Source: an uncultured Clostridia bacterium
GTDB taxonomy: Bacteria; Bacillota; Clostridia; Oscillospirales; Ruminococcaceae
Direction: 5' to 3'
Length of the DNA stretch: 35,812 bases
Assembly: GCA_947586185.1 (NCBI GenBank)
Contig: CANPXN010000027.1
Location: forward strand, 1-35,812
The translations under genes were made by a program, and so were the position numbers. Each line of letters begins with the position of its first letter. Position 1 is the stretch's first letter. A model generated the notes under the pieces. The model was not told the origin of the DNA. It saw only the letters and a program-made list of their open reading frames with translations, and did not search any database. This document shows positions 8,051 through 17,495 of this stretch, one piece after another.

Positions 8051-9268
8051 TTAAGCTCTTACTACCTTATGGAATACTTTCTTGCCTTTTTTGATGATTA
8101 CTTCATTTTCAATAAGAATTTGTGCTGACGGATCGGTAATTTTTTCATCATTTACTGAAACGCCGCCCTGCTGAACAAGACGTCTGCCCTCGCCGTTTGA
8201 AGAAGTAAGTCCAGTCTTTACAAGAAGACTTAGAATACCGATCTTGTTATCAGTCAGATCATCTGCGGAAATTTCAGTTGAAGGCATATTATCGCTGTTG
8301 CCGCTGCCCGAGAAAATTTCCTTAGCTGCTTTCTGTGCCTTTAATGCCTCTTCTTCGCCGTGAACAAGCTTTGTAAGCTCGAATGCAAGCAATTCTTTAG
8401 CCTTATTGAACTGAGCGCCCTCCATGGTCTTTTCCATTTCCTCAATTTCTTCAATAGGAACAAATGTCAGCATTTTCAGACACTTGATAACATCTGCATC
8501 CTGAACATTTCTCCAATACTGATAAAATTCATAAGGGGAGGTCTTTTCCGGATCAAGCCATACAGCGCCTTTTTCAGTCTTGCCCATTTTTTTGCCCTCG
8601 GAGTTGAGCAGTAGAGTAATTGTCATAGCATGAGCGTCTTTTCCCAATTTTTTTCTGATAAGCTCTGTGCCGCCCAGCATGTTTGCCCACTGGTCATCGC
8701 CGCCAAACTGCATATTGCATCCATATTTCTGATAGAGCATGTAAAAGTCATAGCTCTGCATAATCATATAGTTAAATTCAAGGAATGTAAGACCTCTCTC
8801 CATTCTCTGTTTATAGCACTCAAAGGTCAGCATTTTATTAACACTGAAGCATGCGCCTACATCACGAAGAAGCTCCACATAATTGAGATTTAAAAGCCAG
8901 TCAGCATTGTTTACTGCAATGGCTTTTCCCTCAGAAAAATCAATAAAGCGGCTCATCTGTTTTTTAAAGCATTCTACATTGTGATTTATGGTTTCCTTAG
9001 TGAGCATTTTTCTCATATCACTTTTACCGGATGGGTCACCGATCATACCTGTTCCACCGCCAAGTAAAACTATAGGCTTGTTTCCTGCCATCTGTAAGCG
9101 TTTCATAAGGCATAATGCCATAAAATGCCCTACATGAAGACTGTCGGCGGTAGGATCAAATCCTATGTAGAATGTCGCCTTGCCTGCGTTTACAAGCTCT
9201 TCGATCTGTTTTTCGTCAGTAAGCTGAGCAATAAGACCTCTTCTTTTTAATTCTTCAAATAATGTCAT
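8051..9268 (-). CDS. tyrS: Tyrosyl-tRNA synthetase
   Basis: Class I aminoacyl-tRNA synthetase charging tRNA-Tyr. With the start at 9268 the protein has 405 residues, usual for bacterial TyrRS. Visible: [16 protein letters not shown] (the HIGH motif as HVGH, 45-48), [14 protein letters not shown], the tyrosine-pocket region QSYDFYMLY and GGDDQWANM, the KMSKS loop as KKMGKTEKG, and a C-terminal S4-like RNA-binding domain ([14 protein letters not shown]). The start is set by GGAAAGGAAAG upstream of the ATG; the frame extends further upstream but has no site there. A T-box leader lies upstream of the preceding small gene and should control both. Confidence 0.96.
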   Translation of the reverse strand: MTLFEELKRRGLIAQLTDEKQIEELVNAGKATFYIGFDPTADSLHVGHFMALCLMKRLQMAGNKPIVLLGGGTGMIGDPSGKSDMRKMLTKETINHNVECFKKQMSRFIDFSEGKAIAVNNADWLLNLNYVELLRDVGACFSVNKMLTFECYKQRMERGLTFLEFNYMIMQSYDFYMLYQKYGCNMQFGGDDQWANMLGGTELIRKKLGKDAHAMTITLLLNSEGKKMGKTEKGAVWLDPEKTSPYEFYQYWRNVQDADVIKCLKMLTFVPIEEIEEMEKTMEGAQFNKAKELLAFELTKLVHGEEEALKAQKAAKEIFSGSGNSDNMPSTEISADDLTDNKIGILSLLVKTGLTSSNGEGRRLVQQGGVSVNDEKITDPSAQILIENEVIIKKGKKVFHKVVRA

Positions 9269-9291
9269 TTTAAACTTTCCTTTCCATGTAA

Positions 9292-9564
9292 TTATATTTG
9301 AGATATTATGTAACGAGAAATTAAAAACAGGAGCAATATCATCGCACCGTAAATTAATAGTATTCTGCTCATAAAATAATTTAAAGCGCAGCATTTTGGT
9401 GGGCGTGAAGCTGCCCTGCGAATAAAATATGATATTGCTGTTATCAGTACGGCCAATAAAAATGGCAGCAAGTGAAATATCCAAATACTTGTGTAAAAAC
9501 TTATTATTGTAGTTCCAAAAGCCAATTCAAGAATCAGCAGCATAAAAAGTACAGATTTATTCAT
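9292..9564 (-). CDS. Small membrane protein between T-box and tyrS
   Basis: A 90-residue protein that I do not recognise. It has about three hydrophobic segments (roughly 5-25, 28-48 and 65-88) separated by a basic, Cys-containing loop ([11 protein letters not shown]), so it is an integral membrane protein. A strong GAAAGGAG lies 5 bases before the ATG. It begins about 26 bases after the T-box terminator U-run and ends 23 bases before the tyrS start, so it is the first gene under tyrosine-tRNA control. A link to tyrosine or tRNA metabolism is only guilt by association. A chance open frame is unlikely given the ribosome binding site and the position. Confidence 0.65.
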   Translation of the reverse strand: MNKSVLFMLLILELAFGTTIISFYTSIWIFHLLPFLLAVLITAISYFIRRAASRPPKCCALNYFMSRILLIYGAMILLLFLISRYIISQI

Positions 9565-9590
9565 GTTTCTCCTTTCAAGTATCGTATAGA

Positions 9591-9815
9591 AAAAAATCCT
9601 CAGACAGCAAACAACTGTCTGAGGACGATTAAAACCGTGGTACCACCTCAGTTTATCGGAATATCCGACCTTTAAATGCTGTAACGGGCATACCCGGAAA
9701 AATCTACTTGATTCAATATTTCAGCTTAGGAGCGTATTCACTTCCTTAATACCGCCTTTTTACACCAGCCAAAGACTCTCTGTAGGTTTTGGAGAAGCTA
9801 CTTTTTCCATCATTG
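9591..9815 (-). promoter_or_regulatory. Tyrosine T-box leader
   Basis: The minus strand carries the T-box core AGGTGGTACCACGG (9635-9648), which pairs with the acceptor end of uncharged tRNA. The terminator is an 11-bp stem (9597-9607 with 9615-9625) followed by six U residues (9591-9596). The specifier region reads GTGAATACGCTCC, giving codon UAC (Tyr) at 9736-9734. A stem I-like region with GGCTGGTG lies upstream. Uncharged tRNA-Tyr should stabilise the antiterminator and switch on the small membrane gene and tyrS. Confidence 0.93.
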
Positions 9816-9833
9816 CTATTATTTTATGAATAC

Positions 9834-9862
9834 ATGTTACCATATTTAAAAGTTATTGTCAA
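9834..9862 (-). promoter_or_regulatory. Promoter of the T-box/tyrS unit
   Basis: On the minus strand TTGACA (9857-9862), a 17-base spacer and TAACAT (9834-9839), with TG one base before the -10 (extended -10). It lies within 40 bases after the pyrE stop, and no terminator is seen between pyrE and this promoter. Confidence 0.75.
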
Positions 9863-9870
9863 GCAGAAAA

Positions 9871-10521
9871 TTAAACTCCGTATGTTTTTCTGTATTCCAG
9901 CATCTTGTCAAGATATTCCTTGCCCGGGATTATTTCATTCTTAATAGCCTCAATAATATCCGCCATTGTTACAATAGGATAAACATTGATGCCAAATTCA
10001 TTTTTAACTTCCTGAACTGCTGAAAGCTCACCCTTGCCTTTTTCCATTCTGTCAACAGAAATTACAAGGCCTGTAATGTCAACATCTGCCTGAGCCTTGA
10101 GTATAGGAAGCACCTGACGGATAGCAGTACCGGCTGTAATAACATCTTCGATTATGACTACTTTTTCACCATCGCTGAACTTTTTACCGACAATAATTCC
10201 GCCTTCTCCATGGTCTTTGGCTTCTTTTCTGTCAAAGGAGTAATTAACTTCCATGCCATAATTTTTGTATAAAGCAATACTGCATGCTGTAGCCAGAGGG
10301 ATTCCCTTATAAGCCGGTCCGAAAAGAGTGTCAACAGGAATATTGTTTGATTTAATGCATTCCGCATAGTATTCTCCAAGCTTTGCAAGCTGTGCACCGG
10401 TATTATAGTTTCCGGTATTTACAAAATAAGGAGCCTTCCTGCCGCTTTTAAGTGTAAACTCTCCGAATGTAAGCACTCCGCTGTCAACCATAAATTTAAT
10501 AAAGCTTTCTTTGTAATTCAT
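9871..10521 (-). CDS. pyrE: Orotate phosphoribosyltransferase
   Basis: Converts orotate and PRPP to OMP in de novo pyrimidine synthesis. The protein has 216 residues. Visible: FTLKSGRKAPYFVNTG (orotate site), FGPAYKGIPLA, YSFDRKEAKDHGEGG (catalytic flexible loop with Lys and His) and the PRPP motif VVIIEDVITAGTAI. The start at 10521 is chosen for GGAGG 8 bases upstream; the frame continues upstream to 10551 without a site. It lies 29 bases after nadE, so they are co-transcribed. No other pyrimidine gene is in the window. Confidence 0.95.
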   Translation of the reverse strand: MNYKESFIKFMVDSGVLTFGEFTLKSGRKAPYFVNTGNYNTGAQLAKLGEYYAECIKSNNIPVDTLFGPAYKGIPLATACSIALYKNYGMEVNYSFDRKEAKDHGEGGIIVGKKFSDGEKVVIIEDVITAGTAIRQVLPILKAQADVDITGLVISVDRMEKGKGELSAVQEVKNEFGINVYPIVTMADIIEAIKNEIIPGKEYLDKMLEYRKTYGV

Positions 10522-10550
10522 AATTTTGTCCTCCATTATGTATACAGGCA

Positions 10551-12482
10551 TCAGCCTGCATTAATTAAATTGTCTATTTCTTCAAGCCATATTCTTGAAG
10601 ACGCATCACTTGGCATTCTCAAATCACTTCGTGGTGAAAGAGTTACGCTGCCGACTTTTGGACCATCCGGGATACATGAACGTTTGAACTGCTGTGAGAA
10701 AAATCTTTTATAAAACATTTTTTCCCATTTTAGTATTATCGACCTATCATATACTCCATTAAAAGCTTTCATCGCAAGCCTGAATATTTTTGAAGGCGAA
10801 AAGCCGTGTCTGAGCATATAGTACAGAAAGAAATCATGAAGCTCATAAGGGCCAACGATGTCCTCGGTTTTTTGAGAGATTGTTCCGTTATCGTCCGGCG
10901 GAAGAAGCTCAGGACTTACCGGGGTATCAAGAATATCGTATAATACACTTTTTATTTCTCCCTCTGAATTGCTTGCTTCATAACCTACCAGATGCTTTAC
11001 AAGGGTTTTAGGAATTGATGCATTTACGGCATACATAGACATATGGTCACCGTTATAAGTTGCCCAGCCAAGCGCAAGTTCTGATAAATCACCTGTGCCT
11101 ATAACCATTCCATTTGTTTGATTCGCTATATCCATTAATATCTGAGTACGTTCTCTTGCTTGAGAATTTTCATAAGTTATATCATGTATTTTTTCATCAT
11201 GACCAATATCTTTAAAGTGCAGCATAACACTATCTTTAATATTTATTTCACGCAGCGTAGCTCCAAAAAGTTCAGCCAGCCTGCATGCGTTATTGTACGT
11301 CCTGTCGGTTGTGCCAAAGCATGGCATTGTTACAGCAGTAATTCCTTTCAAATCGTAACCAAGCATATTGAATGCTTTAACAGTGACTATAAGAGCAAGA
11401 GTGGAATCAAGTCCGCCTGAAAGACCTATTACCGCACTTTTACAGCCTGTGTGTTTAAATCTTGTCATAAGACCAACTGCTTGAATGGTCAGGATTTCGC
11501 TGCATCTGCTGTTGAGAGCATTGCGGCTTTCAGGCACAAAAGGCTTCTGAGGAATTTCATTTGTGAGATTTGTTTCAAAGGTTTTAAAGCTGAATTCAAT
11601 TGGAGTAAATGCTGAAGATGGGTTTTGATTTGAATTATGAAATGTGTTTGACTTTCTTCGTTCAGCTTCCATTTTTTGAAAGTCAGCATCATATGTTATA
11701 ATACCTGATGAAAACTTTTCTGATTCTTTGACAAGTGCGCCGTTTTCAGAAATAATGCAGTGTCCTGAATAAACCATGTCGGTTGTGGATTCACCTACAC
11801 CCGTGTTAGCATACGCATATATGCACAAAAGGCTGCCTGATTCGGCTTTAACAATTGTACGCCTGTATTCGGCTTTTCCTATTATTTCATTGCTTGCAGA
11901 AGGGTTTGCTATTAGTACAGCGCCTTCTTTTGCGAGATCTACAGAAGGGGAGTCACCGACCCATAAATCCTCACATATTTCAATGCCGAATTTGAATTCT
12001 GACATATTTGTACACTTATAAATATAATCAGTACCAATTGGAACATTTTTTTGACCGCATATATCAATAGTGCCAGTTTTAAATCCGGGCGTAAATTGTC
12101 TTGCTTCATAAAATTCGCCGTAATTCGGTAAATTCTTTTTTAATGCTATGCCAAGAATTTGTCCATTATAAATTACAGCTGCGGAATTATAAGTCTTCCC
12201 GTCTTTATGAACAGGAAGCCCTATTATGCTGATGATATTAAGATTTTTTGAAAAATCCAGTATGTTTCCAAGGTTTTCAATAGCTGAATTTAGCAGAGTA
12301 TTCTGAAAAAATAAATCTCCGCATGTATAGCCTGTTATGCAAAGTTCAGGAAAAATACACAGTGCTGTTCCTTTGTCAGCAGCGGTTTTTATAAGCTCAC
12401 ATATTTTTTGACAATTAAATTTACAATCTGCAACACGCAGCTCAGGTGTGGCACATGCTATTTTTACAAAGCCGTCTTTCAT
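10551..12482 (-). CDS. nadE: Glutamine-dependent NAD+ synthetase
   Basis: Amidates nicotinate adenine dinucleotide to NAD+, using ammonia released from glutamine. The protein has 643 residues with two domains. The N-terminal nitrilase-type glutaminase (about 1-280) shows catalytic Glu in IFPELCITGY (E46), Lys in KKNLPNYGEFYE and Cys in FGIEICEDLW. The C-terminal synthetase domain has the PP-loop GLSGGLDSTLAL and GTGDLSELALGWATY. The start at 12482 is preferred because AAGGAG lies 11 bases before; a GTG at 12494 overlaps that site. It is co-transcribed with lnt (25 bases upstream) and pyrE. Confidence 0.95.
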   Translation of the reverse strand: MKDGFVKIACATPELRVADCKFNCQKICELIKTAADKGTALCIFPELCITGYTCGDLFFQNTLLNSAIENLGNILDFSKNLNIISIIGLPVHKDGKTYNSAAVIYNGQILGIALKKNLPNYGEFYEARQFTPGFKTGTIDICGQKNVPIGTDYIYKCTNMSEFKFGIEICEDLWVGDSPSVDLAKEGAVLIANPSASNEIIGKAEYRRTIVKAESGSLLCIYAYANTGVGESTTDMVYSGHCIISENGALVKESEKFSSGIITYDADFQKMEAERRKSNTFHNSNQNPSSAFTPIEFSFKTFETNLTNEIPQKPFVPESRNALNSRCSEILTIQAVGLMTRFKHTGCKSAVIGLSGGLDSTLALIVTVKAFNMLGYDLKGITAVTMPCFGTTDRTYNNACRLAELFGATLREINIKDSVMLHFKDIGHDEKIHDITYENSQARERTQILMDIANQTNGMVIGTGDLSELALGWATYNGDHMSMYAVNASIPKTLVKHLVGYEASNSEGEIKSVLYDILDTPVSPELLPPDDNGTISQKTEDIVGPYELHDFFLYYMLRHGFSPSKIFRLAMKAFNGVYDRSIILKWEKMFYKRFFSQQFKRSCIPDGPKVGSVTLSPRSDLRMPSDASSRIWLEEIDNLINAG

Positions 12483-12507
12483 TAATCGGATCACTCCTTC
12501 AAATTAA

Positions 12508-14001
12508 TTATAACCTATATTTAAGTTTATTGCAACAAGTTTTTACACATTTTGCAAATTGCGTCAGCATTATAATAATTCCTGGAATAACTATAATATC
12601 TCCTGTTTTTGAATAAAACGTAAGATCGTTTATAAGCTCATATGACGAGCTTATAACCTCAGGCTTGTTTATAGCGGATATATTGGTAATATACCCATTA
12701 TTTGTTATTACAGAGGAGATTCCGGTATTAGTGCCTGTGATTACATATCTGTTATTTTCCACAGCTCTCATAATTGAATGAGAGTGATGCTGATAAAGCG
12801 GAATTGTATTTCCAAGCCATGAATCGTTTGTCAGAACTGCAATGGCTTCGCCGCCTTTTAATACGCTTTGCCTTGATATTTCCGGAAAAACTGATTCAAA
12901 GCATATAGCACAGCTTATTTTTCCTGCTTCGGTATTGAGTATAACGGATTCTGTCCCACTTGAAAAAGGGCATTCAGTAAATCTGAATTTTAAAATTTTT
13001 TCAAACGGTGTATATTCTCCGAATGGTACAAGTCTTTGCTTCATATATATGTCAGAAATATTATTGTTTGGCTCAATTGCTAACATTGAATTATATGTTT
13101 TACTATTCTTGCTGTATTGAAGCCCTAAAAGTATGGTGATATTGTGATTGCTGCTTAAATCATATAACTTCTGGCTTAGCTTGCTACTTTCAAAAAAGTT
13201 AAATGGAAAGGCTGTTTCTGGGAATACAACAAGATTTGTATTATTACTTATGTTTTTTTCTGTAGCCTCAATATATGTGTTTAATATTTCTTCCGCTTCA
13301 TTGTTCCACTTTTCTTCTTTAGGGTAATTTCCTTGCACTATTACAACATTATTTGGATTGCTGTTACTGAATATACTTAGCCTATAAAAGCCGTATATAA
13401 AATTTGAACTTATAATAGCGGTTACCAGACAAATAAGTTTTATATACTCCAGTTTGTATATCAAAATCCAGGCAAAAAAGCAATTCAACAGAATTACTAA
13501 AAAGGATATAAATAACCCTCCTAACAGGGAAGCAGACTGTATAAATACAGTAAACGGAGTGATTATATTACAAACTCTTCCCCATGGAAAACCTATAATG
13601 TCATGCAGTCCCTGAAGCCATTCCCCGACAATAAACAACAGAGGGAAAGCGACAGCATTGAACTTTTTGCAAAACAAAAAGGGAAGGGATCCGGTTAGCG
13701 ACAGAATTATGCTTATTACAAAATTGACAGCAAGCATAATAAGCTTACCTTTTATAAAGTTATCAAAGGCATACTCACTAATATTAGTAATCCATATATT
13801 CACTATAAAATAGTAAGAAATGTAATATACAGTCATAGCTTTAAATAATGAGATTTTCTTTTTACTTTTAATAAAAATATATATTGCCGGCGTTAATGCA
13901 AAAAAAGCCAAAGGCCAAAGAGATTTAAAGCAAAATCCCAAAGCCATTAAGAATCCCGATACTGCAAAAGCAGTTGTTTGAAACGATTTAACTTCTGACA
14001 T
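12508..14001 (-). CDS. lnt: Apolipoprotein N-acyltransferase-like membrane protein
   Basis: A 497-residue protein with about six N-terminal membrane helices (to about residue 205), then a nitrilase-fold periplasmic-type domain and a final hydrophobic helix (about 470-485). The catalytic triad of Lnt is present: Glu262 (VVFPETAFPF), Lys321 (YMKQRLVPFGEY) and Cys367 (ISCAICFESVFPE). Lnt adds the third acyl chain to lipoproteins in Gram-negative bacteria; in low-GC Gram-positives true lnt homologues are uncommon and other enzymes (Lit, LnsAB) often do N-terminal lipoprotein modification. The ribosome binding site is weak (AAGGTTCAGGA). It is first in an operon with nadE and pyrE. Confidence 0.88.
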   Translation of the reverse strand: MSEVKSFQTTAFAVSGFLMALGFCFKSLWPLAFFALTPAIYIFIKSKKKISLFKAMTVYYISYYFIVNIWITNISEYAFDNFIKGKLIMLAVNFVISIILSLTGSLPFLFCKKFNAVAFPLLFIVGEWLQGLHDIIGFPWGRVCNIITPFTVFIQSASLLGGLFISFLVILLNCFFAWILIYKLEYIKLICLVTAIISSNFIYGFYRLSIFSNSNPNNVVIVQGNYPKEEKWNNEAEEILNTYIEATEKNISNNTNLVVFPETAFPFNFFESSKLSQKLYDLSSNHNITILLGLQYSKNSKTYNSMLAIEPNNNISDIYMKQRLVPFGEYTPFEKILKFRFTECPFSSGTESVILNTEAGKISCAICFESVFPEISRQSVLKGGEAIAVLTNDSWLGNTIPLYQHHSHSIMRAVENNRYVITGTNTGISSVITNNGYITNISAINKPEVISSSYELINDLTFYSKTGDIIVIPGIIIMLTQFAKCVKTCCNKLKYRL

Positions 14002-14174
14002 TCCTGAACCTTACATTCTAAAACTTTATTTTCTTCAATACTATTTTTTCCCTTATGAGGTGGCTATATTCCATACAAGTTTAAAAAAATTGTATTAAAT
14101 GAAAAAATAAAATGTACAATTTACATAAAAAATGAAAAATATGACCGCTTCGTAAAACAAAAAACAAATATAGC

Positions 14175-14203
14175 TTGCAATTTTGTGAAAATTGTTGTAT
14201 TAT
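14175..14203 (+). promoter_or_regulatory. Probable promoter for the glycosyltransferase gene
   Basis: TTGCAA (14175-14180), a 17-base spacer and TATTAT (14198-14203), followed by an overlapping TATAAT, about 34 bases before the start. The 14002-14174 stretch between divergent lnt and this gene is very A/T-rich; I see no further clear feature in it. Confidence 0.45.
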
Positions 14204-14236
14204 AATATAGTATCGTTATGTGTTAGGAGTATTTCT

Positions 14237-15202
14237 ATGAAGTTAATTTCAATAATAGTTCCTTGTTACAATGAGGAGGAAGTGCTTCCGCTTTTTTATG
14301 GAGAGATTTATAAGGTAATAAACCAGATGAAATCTGTTCACGGAGAGCTGGAGTTTGAGCTTCTTTTTATAAACGACGGTTCAAAGGACAGAACGCTTGA
14401 AATATTACGTGATTTTGCCGAGAAGGACAAGAATGTGCGATATATTTCTTTCTCAAGGAATTTTGGCAAGGAAGCAGGCATGTATGCCGGTCTTGAAAAT
14501 GCTAAGGGTGATTATGCAGTTATTATGGACGCCGATTTACAGCATCCCCCTAAGTTTATACCCAAAATGTATGAATATGTTTTAAGTGGAGAATACGACT
14601 GTGCTACGACCCGCAGAGTAAGCCGTAAGGGTGAATCAAAGGTCAGGTCATGGTTTGCAAGAAAATTCTATAAAATCATGAACAAAATATCTCAGACAGA
14701 GATCGTTGACGGAGCCCAGGATTTCAGATTCATGACTCGTCAGATGGTTGATGCTATTCTTTCGATGAAGGAGTATAACAGATTCTCTAAGGGAATTTTT
14801 AGTTGGGTAGGCTTCCGTACAAAATATATAGAATATGAAAATGTGGAAAGAGCTGCCGGAACAACGGCATGGTCATTCTGGTCACTGTTTAAATATTCTT
14901 TAGAAGGCATATTTGCTTTTTCTACCGCTCCTCTTGCTCTTGCATCGCTGCTAGGCATTTTAAGCTGTGCTATAGCTTTTATCATGATAATATGCATTAT
15001 AGTCAAGACTCTTGTTTTCGGAGAATCTGTTCAAGGATTTCCCACAATTATGTGTGGTATTTTCTTTGTGGGCGGTCTACAGCTGTTTTGTACCGGAATT
15101 CTCGGGCAGTATTTGTCTAAAACTTATATGGAATCCAAACAGCGGCCTATATATATTATAGGTGAGACTGAAAAGAATATCAGAAATGAAAAAAATAAAT
15201 AG
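14237..15202 (+). CDS. GT2 glycosyltransferase, polyprenyl-phosphate type (GtrB/DPM1-like)
   Basis: A 321-residue membrane-anchored glycosyltransferase. The N-terminal GT-A domain shows IIVPCYNEEEVLPLFY, LLFINDGSKDRT, the DXD motif in VIMDADLQHPP and a catalytic-type DGAQDFRFM. Two C-terminal membrane helices follow (about 232-262 and 276-300), ending in GQYLSKTYMESKQRPIY. This layout is typical of enzymes that transfer a sugar from a nucleotide donor to undecaprenyl phosphate for cell-wall or surface glycan modification. The start at 14237 is set by TAGGAG 8 bases upstream. It overlaps the next gene by 17 bases. The sugar is not predictable. Confidence 0.88.
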   Translation: MKLISIIVPCYNEEEVLPLFYGEIYKVINQMKSVHGELEFELLFINDGSKDRTLEILRDFAEKDKNVRYISFSRNFGKEAGMYAGLENAKGDYAVIMDADLQHPPKFIPKMYEYVLSGEYDCATTRRVSRKGESKVRSWFARKFYKIMNKISQTEIVDGAQDFRFMTRQMVDAILSMKEYNRFSKGIFSWVGFRTKYIEYENVERAAGTTAWSFWSLFKYSLEGIFAFSTAPLALASLLGILSCAIAFIMIICIIVKTLVFGESVQGFPTIMCGIFFVGGLQLFCTGILGQYLSKTYMESKQRPIYIIGETEKNIRNEKNK

Positions 15203-16205
15203 GGAATTTATAATCGGAAAAACCGGAGCTTCAGCTAAACATATAAAAATATTTTTATTGCTGATGTTTATCGTTCTGATTGCACTGATAGCAGCGCTTG
15301 TAAACTTCTACATGGATGTAAATAAAAACTCATCCACAGAAAATCCAGATATAATTGTCAAGCTGAATGAAAACGGATATGGCTATAAAATATTTAAAAA
15401 TGATGACGGCATGCTTGGAGTCGCTGATAAAGACGAGACGATTATAATTCAGCCTCAATGGACAGAAATATATTTTCTCAATTCCAATCGTTTTATTGTT
15501 TCTAAGGATATAAACGGAACTAAATTCGGTATTATAGACAGGGATGAAAATGTTGTTGTCCCTTTTGCGTTCAGAAAATTTAAGTCCCTTGACAATAATA
15601 TTTTACAGGGCTATCCTTATTCTGAAGAAGGATGTATTTTGTTTGATACAAGCGGAAATATTCTTTCAAATGATTTATGGTCTGCATGCAGTAAAAACAA
15701 TAATTTAATTGAATTGTCCAAAGACAATTGCGGATGTACTGCTGAATTTGAAGATGGAAAGCTTGTGTTCAAAAAGGTTAGCGCCTTCAATTATATAAAT
15801 GGCATAAAATTTGAATTTGAATCCTTTGATTCTATATTGGTCAATAATCTGAAAATAAGCGATTATATCAATATTTCCGATATTGTTTCCAGCTATTTTG
15901 AATCAATGCTAAGCGATGATTTAAATTCATTGATAAATATTACAGATTCAGAGTACTATACTAACATAGCATCAGTAAATCCTTTGAAATTCTGTCAATT
16001 GAACAAAATAAAAAGCTGTACAATAGAGCTTGATAATAATTCAAATATACCTGAGTATATAATTGATATTAATGTTAATTTTGATTATATTAACGGTGAT
16101 GATTCAGTTTACAATAAATATGCCGAGTTCATACTTAGAATTATTAAAAATGAAAGCGGCAGCTTTATTCTGAAAAATGCCGAAAGTGATGTAACTGACA
16201 GTTAG
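15186..16205 (+). CDS. Membrane-anchored WG-repeat-like protein
   Basis: A 339-residue protein beginning MKKINREF inside the glycosyltransferase gene (17-base overlap), which suggests translational coupling. One N-terminal membrane helix (about 20-45, IFLLLMFIVLIALIAALVNF) is followed by an extracellular part. Residues about 65-150 contain KWG/WG-repeat-like units (MLGVADKDETIIIQPQW, KFGIIDRDENVVVPFAF). The C-terminal half is Asn/Asp/Ile-rich with no recognised domain. The function is unknown; pairing with a surface glycosyltransferase suggests a cell-envelope role. Confidence 0.7.
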   Translation: MKKINREFIIGKTGASAKHIKIFLLLMFIVLIALIAALVNFYMDVNKNSSTENPDIIVKLNENGYGYKIFKNDDGMLGVADKDETIIIQPQWTEIYFLNSNRFIVSKDINGTKFGIIDRDENVVVPFAFRKFKSLDNNILQGYPYSEEGCILFDTSGNILSNDLWSACSKNNNLIELSKDNCGCTAEFEDGKLVFKKVSAFNYINGIKFEFESFDSILVNNLKISDYINISDIVSSYFESMLSDDLNSLINITDSEYYTNIASVNPLKFCQLNKIKSCTIELDNNSNIPEYIIDINVNFDYINGDDSVYNKYAEFILRIIKNESGSFILKNAESDVTDS

Positions 16206-16258
16206 TTAAAAAGCCAGTTAATCTGGCTAAAATATAAAATATGTAAGGATGAAGCTTT

Positions 16259-16759
16259 ATGAGTAAAAAAGTGGCAATTATAATGGGAAGCGATAGTGAT
16301 CTGCCAGTAGTTAAAGGCGCAGTAAGCGAGCTGAAGAAATTCGGTGTTCCTTTTGAGGTTCATGTTATGTCTGCTCACAGAACTCCTGAACAGGCGGCGG
16401 AGTTTTCAAAAAACGCTGTTAAAAACGGTTTTGGAGTAATTATATCAGCAGCAGGAAAGGCGGCTCATTTAGGAGGCGTACTCGCTGCTCACACCATACT
16501 TCCTGTTATTGGGGTGCCGATAAAATCATCTACACTTGACGGTCTTGATGCTTTGCTTGCAACAGTTCAGATGCCAAGTGGTATACCGGTTGCAACCGTT
16601 GCAATAGACGGCGCTAAAAACGCAGCTATTCTGGCTGTACAGATGCTTGCTTTATCGGATGAAAGCTTGTCTGAAAAGCTTAATGATATGAAAAAAGCTA
16701 TGGCTGAAGAAGTAATGGCTAAGGATATAAAAATTTCTGAGGAAATAAAAAACATTTAA
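16259..16759 (+). CDS. purE: N5-carboxyaminoimidazole ribonucleotide mutase
   Basis: Class I PurE, converts N5-CAIR to CAIR in purine synthesis; 166 residues. Visible: IIMGSDSDLPVVKGA, VMSAHRTPEQAAEF (catalytic Ser-Ala-His), ISAAGKAAHLGGVLAAHT, PVIGVPIKSSTLDGLDALLATVQMPSGIPVATVAI. It opens the pur cluster. The 53-base gap before it holds a 6-bp hairpin (AGCCAG/CTGGCT) and AAGGA near the start, but no clear promoter or purine riboswitch. No purK is seen, although class I PurE normally needs PurK. Confidence 0.96.
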   Translation: MSKKVAIIMGSDSDLPVVKGAVSELKKFGVPFEVHVMSAHRTPEQAAEFSKNAVKNGFGVIISAAGKAAHLGGVLAAHTILPVIGVPIKSSTLDGLDALLATVQMPSGIPVATVAIDGAKNAAILAVQMLALSDESLSEKLNDMKKAMAEEVMAKDIKISEEIKNI

Positions 16760-16774
16760 TTCTGGAGGTATAAA

Positions 16775-17491
16775 ATGGAAAACGTTAAAAAAACTAACCA
16801 GCTGTATGAGGGAAAAGCCAAAAAAGTTTTTGCTACTGATAATCCTGATTATGTAATTGTTGATTATAAGGATGATGCAACTGCTTTCAATGGTGAAAAG
16901 AAAGGAACAATAGTAGGTAAAGGCGTTATTAACAATAAGATGACAAACTACATGTTTAAGCTTCTTGAAAAAGAAGGCGTTCCTACACACCTTGTTGAGG
17001 AAATCAGCGATCGTGAGACAATTGTAAAGAAGGTTGAGATCGTTCCTCTTGAAGTAATTGTAAGAAATGTTGCAGCCGGCAGCTTCTCAAAAAAACTCGG
17101 CATTGCAGAAGGAACTCCGCTTAAGCAGCCTACTCTGGAATTCAGCTATAAAAATGATGATCTTGGGGATCCGTTTATAAATAAATATTATGCTTTGGGT
17201 CTTGATCTTGCAACAGAGGAAGAAATAGATACTATCACAAAGTATGCGTTTAAGGTTAATGAGTTCATGCTTAAATTTTTCAAAGAAGTTAATATAGATC
17301 TTATCGACTTCAAAATTGAATTTGGTAGATTTCATGGCGAAATTATTCTTGCAGATGAAATTTCTCCTGATACATGCAGATTTTGGGACAGCACAACTCA
17401 TGAAAAGCTTGATAAGGACAGATTTAGAAGAGATATGGGCGGCGTAGAAGAAGCTTATCAGGAGCTTATGAAGAGAGTTATGGGAGCATAA
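16775..17491 (+). CDS. purC: SAICAR synthetase
   Basis: Joins CAIR and aspartate with ATP. The 238 residues match the bacterial form. Visible: [86 protein letters not shown] lies 8 bases before the ATG, 15 bases after purE. Confidence 0.97.
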   Translation: MENVKKTNQLYEGKAKKVFATDNPDYVIVDYKDDATAFNGEKKGTIVGKGVINNKMTNYMFKLLEKEGVPTHLVEEISDRETIVKKVEIVPLEVIVRNVAAGSFSKKLGIAEGTPLKQPTLEFSYKNDDLGDPFINKYYALGLDLATEEEIDTITKYAFKVNEFMLKFFKEVNIDLIDFKIEFGRFHGEIILADEISPDTCRFWDSTTHEKLDKDRFRRDMGGVEEAYQELMKRVMGA

Positions 17492-17495
17492 TATA

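Noticed and set aside
16206-16258. A purine riboswitch or PurR-type control region before purE
   Set aside because: The gap is only 53 bases, has just a 6-bp hairpin and none of the conserved purine aptamer bases or a terminator.
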